Source of the DNA: Nectonema munidae | Lineage: Eukaryota; Nematomorpha; Nectonematoida; Nectonematidae | Direction: 5' to 3' | DNA: 64,000 nucleotides | NCBI GenBank assembly: GCA_030549495.1 | Contig: JAUIRK010000292.1 | Location: 62,001 to 126,000 of the forward strand | Shown: one piece after another, positions 1 through 14,100 of the stretch | Layout: each line of letters begins with the position of its first letter | Position numbering within the stretch: position 1 is the stretch's first letter | The notes under the pieces: generated by a model | Told to the model about the DNA's origin: nothing | The model's input: only the letters and a program-made list of their open reading frames with translations | The model's database searches: none | Made by a program: the position numbers and the translations under genes

Positions 1-921
1 ATTTTCTTAATTTATTTCAACTTTTGACATATCAATTTTCCATTGTAAAATTAAATTTAAAAATTTGTTAATTTATTATTAACAAACAAATCTCTATCAC
101 AGAAAAAAAATTAGTTCCATTTTCCAATCGTGATAATAAATCTTAATAATAAGTTAAATGAATGGTAAAACGAATGCCCGAATTAAAGAGAAATTTGAAC
201 ATGAAATATAATTGATTTTTGATTTTAAAATTAAATATCTTGTAATACAGGAAACGATGACTGAAAATCACTTATTTATTAATTATAAATTTTATTATAA
301 TTATTTATATCGTTAAAATATAAACATTTTGGAAAAAAATTTTACATTTCTCTAGCTAATATATTACTCTTTTTATCAAATTGTTTACTTTCCAAAAAGG
401 TAAAATCAAAGATTACATAAAGAATAAAGTGAATTTCTAGGTTGAATCTTTCTTATATATTTAAAGGTTTTAATTCAAATTTATTATTGAAGTTATATGT
501 CAAAGAAATTATCTAATTTAATTAGTAATATAACTAAATTTTAATTAACGTATAATTATAAATTTGTTAGTTTCATAAACCCATTTTAAAATTTCAAAAT
601 TATTGCGATTAGATAGTGTATTTGGTATAATTTCTTCCACGTGAGACATTACTTAGACATGTATGATTTTATAATTAATAAACGATATTTCGCTACTTCC
701 CATATATCTTTTACTACTTTTGCTCATAAGTTTCAGGAAACACTGCTATTATGAACAAATTAATTTACAAACTCAATTTAGTAAGTGAAACAAGAATTTT
801 AACTACTCTAAGTTAGTAAGTTTAAATGATCCATTAGTGATCATGTTGGGAATATAGTATATTAATGAGACTAGTTTTTTACTAGTCATATAAGGAGGTG
901 TAATTTGAGTGAAATTTTTAG
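1..921. other. Intron of RIM-BP, no recognisable feature
   Basis: AT-rich DNA left of the first visible FN3 exon. I see no exon, repeat with ends, or RNA gene in it. The missing 5' exons of RIM-BP lie further left. Confidence 0.5.
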
Positions 922-2194
922 AAGCATCTTTTTCGCCCACATTTCTAACGGCTTCTCAAATCACTGACAACTTCGCCTTTATTTCCTGGCTTCCAAGCAA
1001 CTCCAACTTCATACACGCTATCCACGTCAACAATATTGAAATAGTCGCCCTCAATCCCGGCATTTTTAGATACAAAATGACAGGTATTTCTATGTTACAA
1101 AATATTCTTTATTTTCTATAAAAAAATTTTTTAATAAATTCTTTATTTTCTAAAACAATTATTAATATAATTCCATCATTTTTAGTTTGTCTATATTCCA
1201 TAAAAAATAATTATGTTGTGAAAGTTATTAATAGTGCGATTTAAAATTAACCTAAAGATTTAAAAGTCAATTAATTTAGTTTTTAAATTATTACAACAAT
1301 TATTATTAAGTCAATTAACTTAGTTTTTTAAAAATAATGTGTAATATACAATTTTCTGAATTATAAAAAAACATGTTACAAAAGTAACATGCTATTGAAT
1401 CAACAAGTTTTTATAAAAATTATATACACCAAAACCAGTGCCGGTTCTACCAAGTGTGGGGCCTGTAGCAGATCGATTAAATTTACAAATGATAGTGAGG
1501 AAGTAAAAAATTTTTTAATAAAATTTATCTAGATTCTACAAAAAAAGATAAAAACCACAAAATTCAAGAGCAAAAATTTATTTTAAGGAGGAAATATAAA
1601 AGAAGAATTGAAGAAAACTAAAAGATATTGCAAAAAGTCAAAAAAAAAATTTTTCAAGTAAGCGCAGGGCCTGTAGCAGCTGCTACTAAAAATATTAACT
1701 TTATTCACGTATAAAAAAGTTTCCAATATTAGGCAATAACATATAGCGTGCTCATTGAAACATGATTTAGAAACGGTTAGAATAATGCAAAAGGTAATTA
1801 ACTTTATTGATTTTTGATTGCCCTTGATATTGATTAACAAGTTTGCTTTCGTCAAGCTACCTCAAATCCACACAAGTTTCATATTTCTACATTTGATGTT
1901 ATTCTCTCCTTTTTCCATCATAATCTTATGAATAATAATTTTTTCAAAAAATATTATGCCATTAAACATTGCAAATTCTAGTCTTGCTTTATCTTTAAAT
2001 GTAATAAATAACATCAAAACATTTTATATAAAATTCAATTTCAGCGCAAATTGAAAAAATATCATTTTTGTATTTATTATTAGGTTTGACGCCTTCTACA
2101 ATATATTCTGTCGCGGTCAAAGTTAAGAATTCACCTCATGAAAAAATGATGAATACAATTTCTGCTCCAATCGAATTTAAAACGTTACCCGGAA
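922..2194 (+). CDS. RIMBP: RIM-BP exons for the first visible FN3 domain (922-1083, 2084-2194)
   Basis: The first exon starts after an AG at 920-921 and ends ATG ACA G before GTATTT. The second starts GT TTG ACG after TTATTATTAG, so the junction reads M-T-G-L-T-P-S. The core Trp is in FISWLPSNSN, and the F-G region is TIYSVAVKVKNS, both in the places expected of an FN3 fold. The second exon ends with one base that pairs with AA at 2472 to give the linker K before IPEPPTN. The gene continues upstream, so the 5' end given here is an internal exon border and not a start codon. Confidence 0.85.
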
Positions 2195-5100
2195 GTAAGT
2201 TCTAAACTTTTTATTTTTTTATTATTTTTCTTTTGCATTTCAAACAAAAGTGAACTAATTGCTAACAATAATAATATTAATAAAGAAATGAAGTATTTCG
2301 AGAATAAGTAATTAAAATATAAGTTCAAATATTTAGAAAAAAATTATAGTTCACTCTGCAAAATAAACTTTATTTTTTTTTTTAATTAAAATTTTTATTT
2401 TTTTTAAATAGAATAAGCTTTCTCAGTTTTGATATTTTGCCATTTACGAAATAGTAAATTTTATGATTTAGAAATTCCTGAACCACCCACAAACATCATA
2501 GCAGAACCAGGTCCACAAGAAGGAACCTTACTCCTGTCATGGAAACCCTTGCCAATAGACAATGCAAATATGTTTAATGGCTCTCATATAACTGGATATG
2601 CTGTTTATATCGATGGGCGAAAAATATCTAACCTTGTACTTCCAAAATGTAAGCTCATTTGATATTTATTTTCCCAACAACCGAATTCGTAAACTCTTTG
2701 CCTCAATTTTTTTGTAATTTTGATCCAACTGTTTTTTTAATTATATTTGAATAGTTAGCTAGTTATTGAGTTAGTTAGCTCATTTTGTTAAGTATTTATA
2801 CTTATTTTATTAGCAGCTTTTCTTCGATTTTTCTTTTTAAACTACAGATTATAAGTTTTTAGAATATCATCGTAAACCTAATACCTAAGTTAACTAAAAG
2901 CAAGCAACATTTTAAGAGTTTGTTTACTAACATTTTGCAAAATTTCATGAAAACCGTAATAAGAGATACTTTACATATTCTTTTCAGGTGATCACATCGT
3001 ATTAAACATGAAAAATTCCTCAGCTTCGCATACTTCAATAACTCTGAGAACGCTGTCAAATGAATCTGAGTCAAGAGATTCTTTGCCTGCTAAATTTTTG
3101 ACGCGTGGCGAAATTGGTGCTGTGGAAAGCTATCCAATTTATGCCAAGCAAACTCCCTCTGTTCTTCAAGACTCCGAAAGTCCATACAATTTATTTCATC
3201 CTTCAGCGAGAACGGAGGAAGTATTAAATCAAATTAAATTTTTTTATAATTTTCTTACCCACCAAAACAATTTATTTTATTTTGTTTGTATGCAATAGGT
3301 TGCGAAAGAGTTTATGAATGTTTTTTTTCAATTGTAGGTAAGTGGTCATCTACCTCAAGCGATTGGAAAGTCGTCACAAATTACAAAACAAAAGGTTTTT
3401 CATATAATTTTAATTAAAAAATTTAATTACATAACATAAAAAAACTTCAAATTTTTATCTCTTGAAAATAATTTATTTCAAAACAAGAGTTTTTTACTTA
3501 AACTAAAGTAAATTGAATCGAAAACGTATTTTATCTCTAAAAATAAGATAAAAGAATATATGAGAAATTTATTTTTTTTAAACTTAAAAACTTTTCCTGA
3601 AATTTTAAATATTTTGTTTATCGTCCTGAAAGTGGAGCATTTAAAATTGATGTTAGTTGAGATATACATACTCTGTTAAAAAAATTTCTATAGTCGAGTC
3701 CCTATAAGCCATTAAATTAATGCATTCATAATAAATCGAATTTTAAATTCAAATAAAACTAATTAATTTAGCTTCATCACAAATATGTGTTGGTAGTTTT
3801 TTAATTGGGAAATTTCCATGAGCAACATGAAATATTGTCTCTAAATATATCATATTTTATCTACACCAGTAATTATTTGATTTTTGTATACTATAACTAA
3901 AATTTCATCTATAATAATAATAATAATCTTTATTTTTCAAAAGTACAATAGAACGATAAAAATAAGCGTACAAAATGTGTATATTGGAGTAAATACAAAC
4001 CAAAATAAGAAAGGAATTATATGTAAATATAACTTTTGAAGGTTAATATCGAAGGCCAAAGCAGCCGCTAGGAGACACAACCTGCTTGTGAAGTCTTGAC
4101 CTGTACAAAAATGTTTTTAGAAGTATGTGTGATTGACTTATAGGATAATGGCAAAAGTATAGGAAAGAAATATAAAAGATTTTTATACAATGGTTTCATC
4201 AAAGGAAAAATGAGGTCGGTTAAAGTATGTCGATGCTCTTTCTGCAAACATAGCAATTGGGGATAGTAGAGTGAGTGAGTGAGGTGTAGGAGTTAAAAAA
4301 ATGTTGACAACAGCTTTTGAAACTTTTTGATAGGAGTAGGGTAGGGGTAAAAAACGTTTCATGATTGCAATAAAGGCTAGAAACTTTATATATGAAAAGG
4401 ATTGCTCTGACTTTGAATATTTATAAAATGGGAGCGACATTTGGTTAACAAAGCGAGGCGAGGTTATTTTTTCCTATATTCTTCCCTTTCAAAATATATA
4501 TCTAAATTTTGAACTTTTAAAGTTAACGTTTAGAATTTGTTTTATTATAAGAAATCGAGCTCAACATTGCATTAATCATACCAAATTTCATTAACATATA
4601 TACTTTTTGGAACTTCAGAATTGAGAATAAAATTAGATTATGTTTCTCAAAATTTTTTCTATTTGTACAAATATCCTAATACATCCTAATAAAAATTTTA
4701 ATTTATCTAACATATTTCATGGAAGTATCTAACATCAACTCTCTCTGTGTATTACAAATTCATCATTGTTGAGTGTCGACTAAATCGTACCATGATTATC
4801 AACGCAATTTAGAATGTTGCAAAAATCTACATTTTTATGAAAAAGTGAAAAACTGTCACAAAAAAATATATCTAACTAAAATTTGCATTACCTCGATAAT
4901 TATTTTTGTTAGAGTATTTTCTTTAGTGGCGTAAACGTCGTAAACAAATGAAAAGTTTGCTCCTCCCTCCCCTTTGATTCAATTTCCTCGATACTCTATT
5001 GGTTCTTTTCTTTACTCTTTAAATCTTTCTCAATATTTTGGCCTCTAAGAGAACTCTATATACAGAACATTAAAGGAGAATTGAGACTTTTGTATACATA

Positions 5101-8100
5101 ACTTGTGCATATTTAAGTACGTTCAGCCGACTGTACAAACTTATCCAGGTTACATCTCGCCAACTGTTCAGCAGGCGTCCACAATAAACATTTCCTCATA
5201 TCTTCCAAACGTTAATCAAGGCATTGGATCAGAGCCCACCTATCCTATGTATAACACGCTCAAGGAAGTCAATCGCTTCTCTCCTGTCAACCAAAGTAAG
5301 AATACCCATATTATTGTTTATTTACGTCATCCTTTCACGTCCAATGGGACACCAGTTGTCCAAAAAATCAAATCTCTGATTTAATTTTTATAAAAACTGA
5401 TTGAAAAATATAAGCAGACAAATCATTTTTAAAAACCTGTAAAATATACTCTTATAGTTCTATAAGATCTTTGTTGCCGACATGAACTGTTTTGGTTTTT
5501 ATTCTACAATTCGTAGCAGTTGGCATATCCGTTATTCTCTGAAATTGCTATTAATATCATCATGCGATGGAAAAGAGATTGATTTTTCTAAATTTTCTTA
5601 ACACGATAAAGGCTTCAAATTAAGGAAAAAAAAGAAATGTTCTATTCAAATTTGGATAAGCTGGAACGCCTGATTTGACGATTCTATGATTTGAAGGTGA
5701 AATAAATGAATTACGCAGTAAAACTTTTATTCATGAAAAAGGAGAGAAAAATCTATTTTCAATTTTCGACCACAATATCGTCTAAAACTGGTTGATGCTT
5801 CACACACACCCACTAGATGCCACTTCAAACATCATAGTTTGTACACACAAAGTGACTGATGAATCAAATAGAATAGAAGTTAAAATTTCTAGTTGAAAAT
5901 ATGATAATATAAAGTTTTTTATTTAAGTGAGTCCAAAGCGTCAAACTTTACATCACTCAGATTATAACGATGTCAACAAATATCCAAGCTTTTACACAAA
6001 CATTCCCTCTCAGTCTTTAACTACTCAAAAAAATTACTTTGTCGATCCTCCCATGGAAAGAGATCAGTACTTTCAACAAATTCCGATGCTACAATCTCGA
6101 AGTAACTTTACTTTGATTGGAATGCATTTCATAAACAATGAGTGGTGTGAACCAGTAAAATAATTAGGACACATTTTACATAACATTACATAACATAAGT
6201 TTATTAAGCATTATAAAAGGGGTAAATTTATCGTACACACAAGATGTTCATAATCCTACATTAAAAAGTAGAAATGAGAAAGGGAAGAGGGTTAGTAGAG
6301 AAAACAGAGGCATGCGAATCAACAGTTGTGGGAGAGCAAAACAAAGCAATGAAAGAATGTGCAGCGGGTGAATAAAGATGACCAGATTTTGAAGGAAGTG
6401 GAGTGTAAATAATGATCGTGGATACACGTAAACTTGTATTAAATTAAAAATCAAGGATATATGAAATATCATATATATATATATATATAATCCGTCTAGA
6501 ATTTTGGGGAAAGAATAAATCTAACATTTGATTTGCATGACATAAAAGGCGACTAATAAAATAATATTCTTGTTATATATTTTATATTTACTATTTATTT
6601 ATGACATTTATTTTCTTACAAGTTTACATGTATCCACGCTCATTATATTTGGTTGGTTGTTTGGTTGGTTGGAGATATCAAAGCACTTTCAGCTTAAGAA
6701 GATGGTTACTCACAATTTTTGTGAATTTGTTTTTAGAGTTGGGAGCCTTGGGGATCGAACCCCTGACTTTCAACTGTTAACCTGAGAGGTACACCCTAAC
6801 AACCATTGAGGCTCTAGCTCATTATATTTACTTATTTACACTCCATAAATTCTCTAATAATTAACATTATTAAATTAATTAGCTTGCAGAGCTACAATTA
6901 TTGATAGAATCTAATTTTTGTCCTTCTCTAGTTCTGATTTAGATTTAGATGATATTAGGGTTTTTTTTTATGATTATGATTATAATTACAATTCTGTGAA
7001 TTTCTGTAATTCTGATTATAATCAGAATCGATCCTAAATTCTAGTATATGTAGATTCACTTATGTTTTATAATGTAAATAACTCACGAGAAAATGAGATC
7101 TTTGTCATCTCTACTTAGACTTTCTGTTTAGCAAGTAGCAAAGCCAAGAGGACACATTCATGTTGCAGCAAATAAAAATAACGCGAGCATTTTATTCACG
7201 TTGTTTGCATCCACTATTCAAATTGCTATGTACCGATACAATTTTATTAATGTTGTCAATCATCTCAGCACACCATAGAGCAAACTAAAACTGTAGCAAA
7301 TAGTCCAGACCTCGCTCCAGAATTATTTAATTTTATTATTTTTTAAATAATTCAAAATATTTTTTTATTTATAGATATCCTAATTTTAAATTTTAAAATA
7401 AAGATGAATAAATAAGAAATAAAAATTATTTTAATCATTGAATTAAAATTATTATGAAGTCTTTTTTAATTTAAAAAAATAAATCATCTTCAGGGGAAGC
7501 ATAACTTATTAAAAGAATTTTATTTCTTAGAGAAAAGGTTTAGATGTTTATTAGTCGTAGCGAATAAACATAATTTTAATTTTCATGGAGAAGAAACTAT
7601 GTTTTTGTGTAGAAGGATATGTTAAGAAGTTTGCTTCTGGATTCGAAACATAGAACTCATAAAATAGAGATTCATCCAAACACAGTTATCAAAATTGATT
7701 TATATATAAAATATGCATTACATATATAAACACTAAAAATCTAAACTATCTATTTTTATCTTTATAAACCAAATGAACAAATAAAAAATATTTGTATGCA
7801 AAATACAGACTAAGTTTGGCCATTTAAGCTAACACTGATTAAATATATTTTAAACTGTTTTAGAGAATTTACGGAAGAAACAGTAAACTTATATGAATAA
7901 AAATTTACTGATCCAAATCAGAAACACTTGCTATATGAGTTCATTCATACAAGAAACAAATGATAAATGTTAAGTTGAACAAAATTTATTATTGGACCAT
8001 TGTACATATGTGTGAGCTTCGTATCTGTGATTATGGGTGTTTATATGAATTGACTGGAATATGTTAAAAAACGCTGAAATTTTTTGAATTCATTACAATT

Positions 8101-11100
8101 AAATGTCATACCTATCAAAAATTAAATAATTGAAACCGTTTGAATTCTTTAATTTTAATAAGAAGTTTTACTAATCTGACAGTGCTTCTTATTTTATGTA
8201 GATAAAATAATAGGGGGTCGTGAGTAAAACAAAACGACTATTTAGCAGTTGAGACATCTTACTCTCAAATAATTTATAGATTATTATTATTATCGGAGTA
8301 GGTATTCGGGTTTCTTTCCAGTTTCGAGGGATCCCGCAGTAATTTTTGATTATTTTTGTTCCCGGGAATATATTTGCATCGCAGGATATAACAATTTTTC
8401 ATTTGTTTGCATAAATCGTAAGATAGTAATTACATATAAAATCGGTTTTTTGCACTTTTATAATATTTTCTGTCTTTAATCCAAATTAATCTTTAGCCAC
8501 AAAATCTCTGTTGCCTCTTGAAAGCTATCAGAATTTCTTTCACAAGCTTCACGTTAACTTTTACTCGTATAAAGTATAAGGGCCAATTTTAAGATGATTC
8601 AAATTTATTTAGAGACTTTGTAATGCAATGAATTTTTCATTGCAAATACACTTTTTTGTTCTCTCATATTTTTATTCCTTAAATTTTTGAAGCAATAATA
8701 AAAAATATAGTAAACAAGTTTAAGTAAAAAACTTTATTGATGAAACACAAATACTTAATCAGGATGTGATATTTCCCCCTCCTCGAGGCTTCTTCATACA
8801 GGTAGAGAGAGAGAGAGAAAGTATATAATGCAGAATCATTATATTTCTCTGTATCTCTCTGAAGAAGCCTTGAGGAGGCGAAATATCACATCTTGATTAA
8901 GTAATTGTGTCTCACCAATAAAATTTTTTACTTAAACGGTTTACTGTAGAACCTACGTTTTACGTACCCTGATTTTACGTTCCCTGGATTTTACGTTCTC
9001 GCCAAATGATCGATGACGTCATCTTTTTGGTCGTTAAATGCATTATTAATACGTTTTTTCTTTGTGATTTTATGTATTAAAAAGTTTATAAAAGTTAATA
9101 AATTATTGTCTTTCAGTTTTATTTCACTATGAGTAATTTAAATAACGCTAATTAGATCGCAAAACAATGCATTCTAACACTGAACGTACTGTACAGTGTA
9201 CTTGTTATCTCCGATGCTATTCTTGTTGTTTTCGTATAAGGAGCGCGCATTGTCAAACATCAAACGATACGCCGCCTTGTGAATGAATGGGCTATCAGCG
9301 AGTCGCAACACGTGTAAAGGAAACTAAGTTGAGTATAATTGATAAATAATACACATACATTGATATTTTTTATTTAAGACTTTATTATGAAAACAGCTCA
9401 ACTTCAAGGATGATTATCCAACTTCACTGTAGTAGTCTTCTTTAGCTGCCATAGTCCCTCACGTCGTACACGGTGTGACCATGTGTGATCCAGGCTAGGA
9501 TTTTCGTGTTGTATGTCAATTTAAAGGTCAACTTGGATTTTACGAATCCTACGTTTTACGTCCGCCGTTCCGTCCCGTGCCGTACGTAAAACGTAGGTTC
9601 TAGTGTATTTTCTTATAACTTTTTGATGGCTTGCAATCAACACTTTGTTAATAATAAAAATAAATTGATTCCGGGGAAACAGGAAAATAATAATTTTTCC
9701 CATAAATTTCTGGGAAAACAAAAAGGACAAAAATTCAGGAAGACCATAAGAGGTATATAAATGTAAATGAAAAATAATTTTAATTAGAGATGAATCTGAT
9801 GTGAAATTTTTGTATGCGCGGATGCAGATGCGGATATCAAATTTGACATCCTAGCGGATGCGGGTGTCAGAATTAATTTTATTAGAGGATGCGGATATTA
9901 TAATTGCTATTCCAACCAAACACATGTTTTATACTATCTTAAAAAATTTAGATAGAAGATGTTAATGCATATAAGTTATAATAAAAATTTTGGATAAAGT
10001 TAAAATTGAAAAATTCCGAAAAAAAATTTTCTGTACAAATAAAATGTTTAAAATTGCGGATGCGGATGTTATTGCAGATATTGAAACTAACATGATCCCC
10101 GGATGAAGATAATAAGAGGATGTAAAGATTTTTGATGATAATTCGCTTCTCCGAATGGGGAAGCGGATATCCGATACATCTCTATGGAAAAAAAACAAGT
10201 ATGTACTCTCCTTTATCTAATAAAGCAAATGCACATTTGAAATACGTTGTACATGAAATTTTTGTAGCTACTATTAAATCTTAAATAAACGAAGTCTTCT
10301 CTTTCATGTAATGATAAATAAGCATTTAGTCTCGTTTTTTTTGAAAAAATTATGATAGAGTTAAAGGCGGGAAACATCAGATGAAGGTTGGAAAAGACTA
10401 TTCTATATGCTTCAATTAGATAATACAAGGTCTTCGGTTCATCAATCATCTAAAAAACTTTTTTACTCATAGTTCGACAGAAGCGGTGAAAACGTGAGGC
10501 CTGACTTTAAACATAGATCTTTTGAAATCTTGAATTTTGGCAAATTAAAAATATTACAATGTATTTCTATGTTTTCAAATATTTAGAATAAAATTGTAAA
10601 AAATACTTTTTATCCACTTATTATAAATTGAAGAAATCGAGATAAACCAGAATCTTCCCAAAACTTTTGGAATTCTCAATTTTTTAAATAGATAAAAAAT
10701 ATGCTCGAAAAAAAATAAGATTTGAAAAATATTTGGACGATTTCGGTTTATTTCGGTAAACAGTGAAACTCGAGTTGTGCATTCTTTATGAAAACATACC
10801 TACAAAATGTATATACTTTAGATCCAAACCAAGCTATTCCAAGAGAAAGGAGAAGTAATAGATCCCATATACACAACCCTCACCAAAGATCATCGTCAAG
10901 CGTTCATCGAGAAAAGGGTTCTCGTGATAAAAGTGAAGCCTACTCTCGCCTCCAACAAGCCCCCAACTCAACAAATGCATCGGTAACACATCAATCTTTG
11001 CATTCACATATTATTGACAGATATGCCCATAAAAATATAATTTTCAATTATATAAATTATAGTAGTGATGTATGTTGTGTGTTGACTATTTCATCTTATT

Positions 11101-14100
11101 CGCACATTCAATTTTTTAACACCTTGAATCACCGTCAGGTTTTTTTCTTTTGTTAACCTATTCTCCCGTTTTATATTTGTCAATGTCATTCTCTATACTC
11201 TCGATAAATGAATTTAAACTCCGAAGTTTAGTTTTACTAAACCAATAAAACTGTGAATTATCTATCTATATATATATTTTTCAACGGTTTTTTATTGTTT
11301 ATTTAAAAAAGTCTTATTGCTTCTAAATCTCATTTTCTAATTAGATTGATTAATTAACACTAATTTTTTGTCTGTCTTAAAATTATAGAATTCAAAATTA
11401 TAGAATTCAAATTTGAAATCTAATAATCAAAAACTCATCTCATAAAAAAGATGTCAACCCTGCCATTAATTTATTTTTCAAATGTGAAAATATTTTATTA
11501 AATAATATTTCATTTGAATTTTGATGATTTTAAAAAAATTATACACTGCGTACATAGAAAAAAACTTTTTACTCTGATGATATATTTTTTTCTGCCACCC
11601 TCAAACTACATCTCTAAAGAATGAGGCTGAAAAATGTGAATAAGGCTGTGCATGACTCATTGATAACAACTAACGTTTATTTCTCGAGATTTGGCTTATT
11701 TTGTAAAAAATTCTCAAATCAGTGATACTATGGATATAATTCACCCCTTATAAAGTTTTCTTCAAAAAGTCTTTGATTAATTAACGAAAGCTATTTGAAA
11801 TTTCTGGTAAAAAAAGCACCTGATTTTGAGAATTTTTTAGGAAGCTTGAAAAATATTCCTCCGACGTCAGTTTAGTCGGAAAATTTTTTTTAGCTATAAA
11901 CCTTTTTATCACAAAATAGAAACCACAAAGCATTTTGTCTTTTTTAAGAAGTTGCTAGAAAAGTTTGAATTAAGGAAAAGTTTAATTTTTTTCAATTATT
12001 TTTAATAAATTATTTATTTATTTCTCACCATCACGAAATATTACGAGGGGCAAAAATCGATAAAATATTAAACTCTAGTCAAGACTATGACACTAACGTT
12101 GTGTTTTTCAGAGTATACATACACATGTAATTGTAAGTCAAAATGAAAAGGACGTTTATATTGAATTCAGGAGAAAAAAAGAGTGAGAACATGTAGAGAA
12201 GAATTGTGATCTTTGTATAGAGATTGTTTTTATAATACAAAAATTCTCTGTGAAGAATAGACGCATCGATAAGGGGGAAGGGCCTGGCCCCCTAAAATTT
12301 GCTTTAATTAATGCCGCCTTCCTAAATCGTTTGGAGATAACTAAACTTATAAGCTTTCTATTCGCACATCTTCCTCTGGAATCAGCTTCCCCTTTGTATT
12401 GGAAGTTTGGCAACCGATCTGTTGAATGTAAAGAAATAGTTGTTGAAACACTGCTTCTCAACTCTATTTATGGTATGGACCACTAGTGCGATTTTGAAAT
12501 ACTGTGGACATAATAATTTTTTGGCTAATGATATAAATAAGCTTGCAGAGTGGAAGTCGGTGTAGCTGGTAATTTTAAAGAGAAATATTCTGGAGTCAGA
12601 GTAGGTATCTTTTAAAATTTAGGATTGAGAGTCAGATTTTGGAGTATTAAAAAATAAGTTTAGCCATTCTTAGGACCAATTTAGGGCAGGAATGACTTGG
12701 GTACGAAAAGTCTTGAAATCAAATTTTAGATTCATTTTTCGTCAAAAGTGCTAAGACTCTGTTTTTTATTTATAGGCTGTATATACTCGTGTGTCAAGCG
12801 TTTTTATTTTTATGCGACCTTTAAATTTTTCATTCCAAAAATTATTTTTATCATATATGTCGTGACTCATGCCTATTTTTTTCGAGAGACTTAGGTCCAG
12901 AATGCTTTCTAACTAAATTTTTGAATCATGAATATTAACCCCATATTTCAAATCCTGTTATTTTTTTGAAATATATATATTCAATAGTATAAATGCCTTC
13001 ATTTTACATATTTCTATCTGGTGATGATAACTTACAAATCTTTTTTCATTTTAATTCTCAAACTAATCCAAGCTATACAAACCTGGAATGCATTTTTTAT
13101 TCAATTATTTACTTCGAGGGAAATAAGTTTCCATTCATTTCTTTTATTACTGTAGATAAGTGACAAAAAAATTTACAAAAAGCAACACCTGAATGAAAAC
13201 TACGTGGATCATCACGATAGTTACACTTCCCAACATCCTCTTTTAATCGCTCTTTATAACTACGATCCAAAAACGATGTCGCCTAATCCGGATGCTGAAT
13301 CAATTGAGCTGCCTTTTAGGGAAGGCCAAATCATTAAAAAGTTGAAAGAAAAAGACGAAGATGGATTCTACAAAGGCGAGTGCAATGGCAAAGTGGGCCT
13401 AGTTCCTTGCAACATGGTCAAGGAATACACGAATACCCCTGAATCAGAAATTTATAGAAAACTTCCTATCAATCAAAACTTTCAGCAAGTTGAACAAGAA
13501 GGTATGCTTTAAAGATAGATTTTGTTTTACAAGTGAAATACCCAAGACACTTGATAAGATGCTGTTGGTCAATGCAAAGGTGCGAGTTTAACAACAAAAG
13601 ACGCTCTTAAAAGAGGAATTAAGAAAATGGTGGCGTTGTACAACTACGATCCTTATGAGTGTTCGCCGAACGTGGATGCAGAAGTTTCTTTCTATTCTCA
13701 ATTTGTCTCTTTCTTATTTTACTCATATTTGATCATTTTCATAATTTAGTCTGAGTTGGCATTTAAAGCGGGTGATGTTATCACGATTATAAAAAATATT
13801 GATAAAGATGGCTTTTATGTAGGAGAACTTAATGGAAAGACAGGATACGTTCCATCCAACTTTTTAGAAGTAAAATTCTTTCTTAAATAATAACAACAAT
13901 AATGATTATGATTAATGTAAAGGAAAATAAATCTTCCCTTTTTTAGGAAGAAAACACCTACTACAACAACAATTTGAAGAGAGAAGATAAGTTTGGGGAA
14001 ATGGCCAAGCACAAAGACAAAGTTATGCCACATGATGTGGAAGACAAAAAGCCAAAACACAAAAACTTAGGCACCCACTACTCTCCAGCTTCAACAAAAA

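Noticed and set aside
12156-12486. Opposed open frames of 101 and 78 codons
   Set aside because: Both translate to featureless sequence and share a less AT-rich stretch; no gene support, most likely a repeat fragment.
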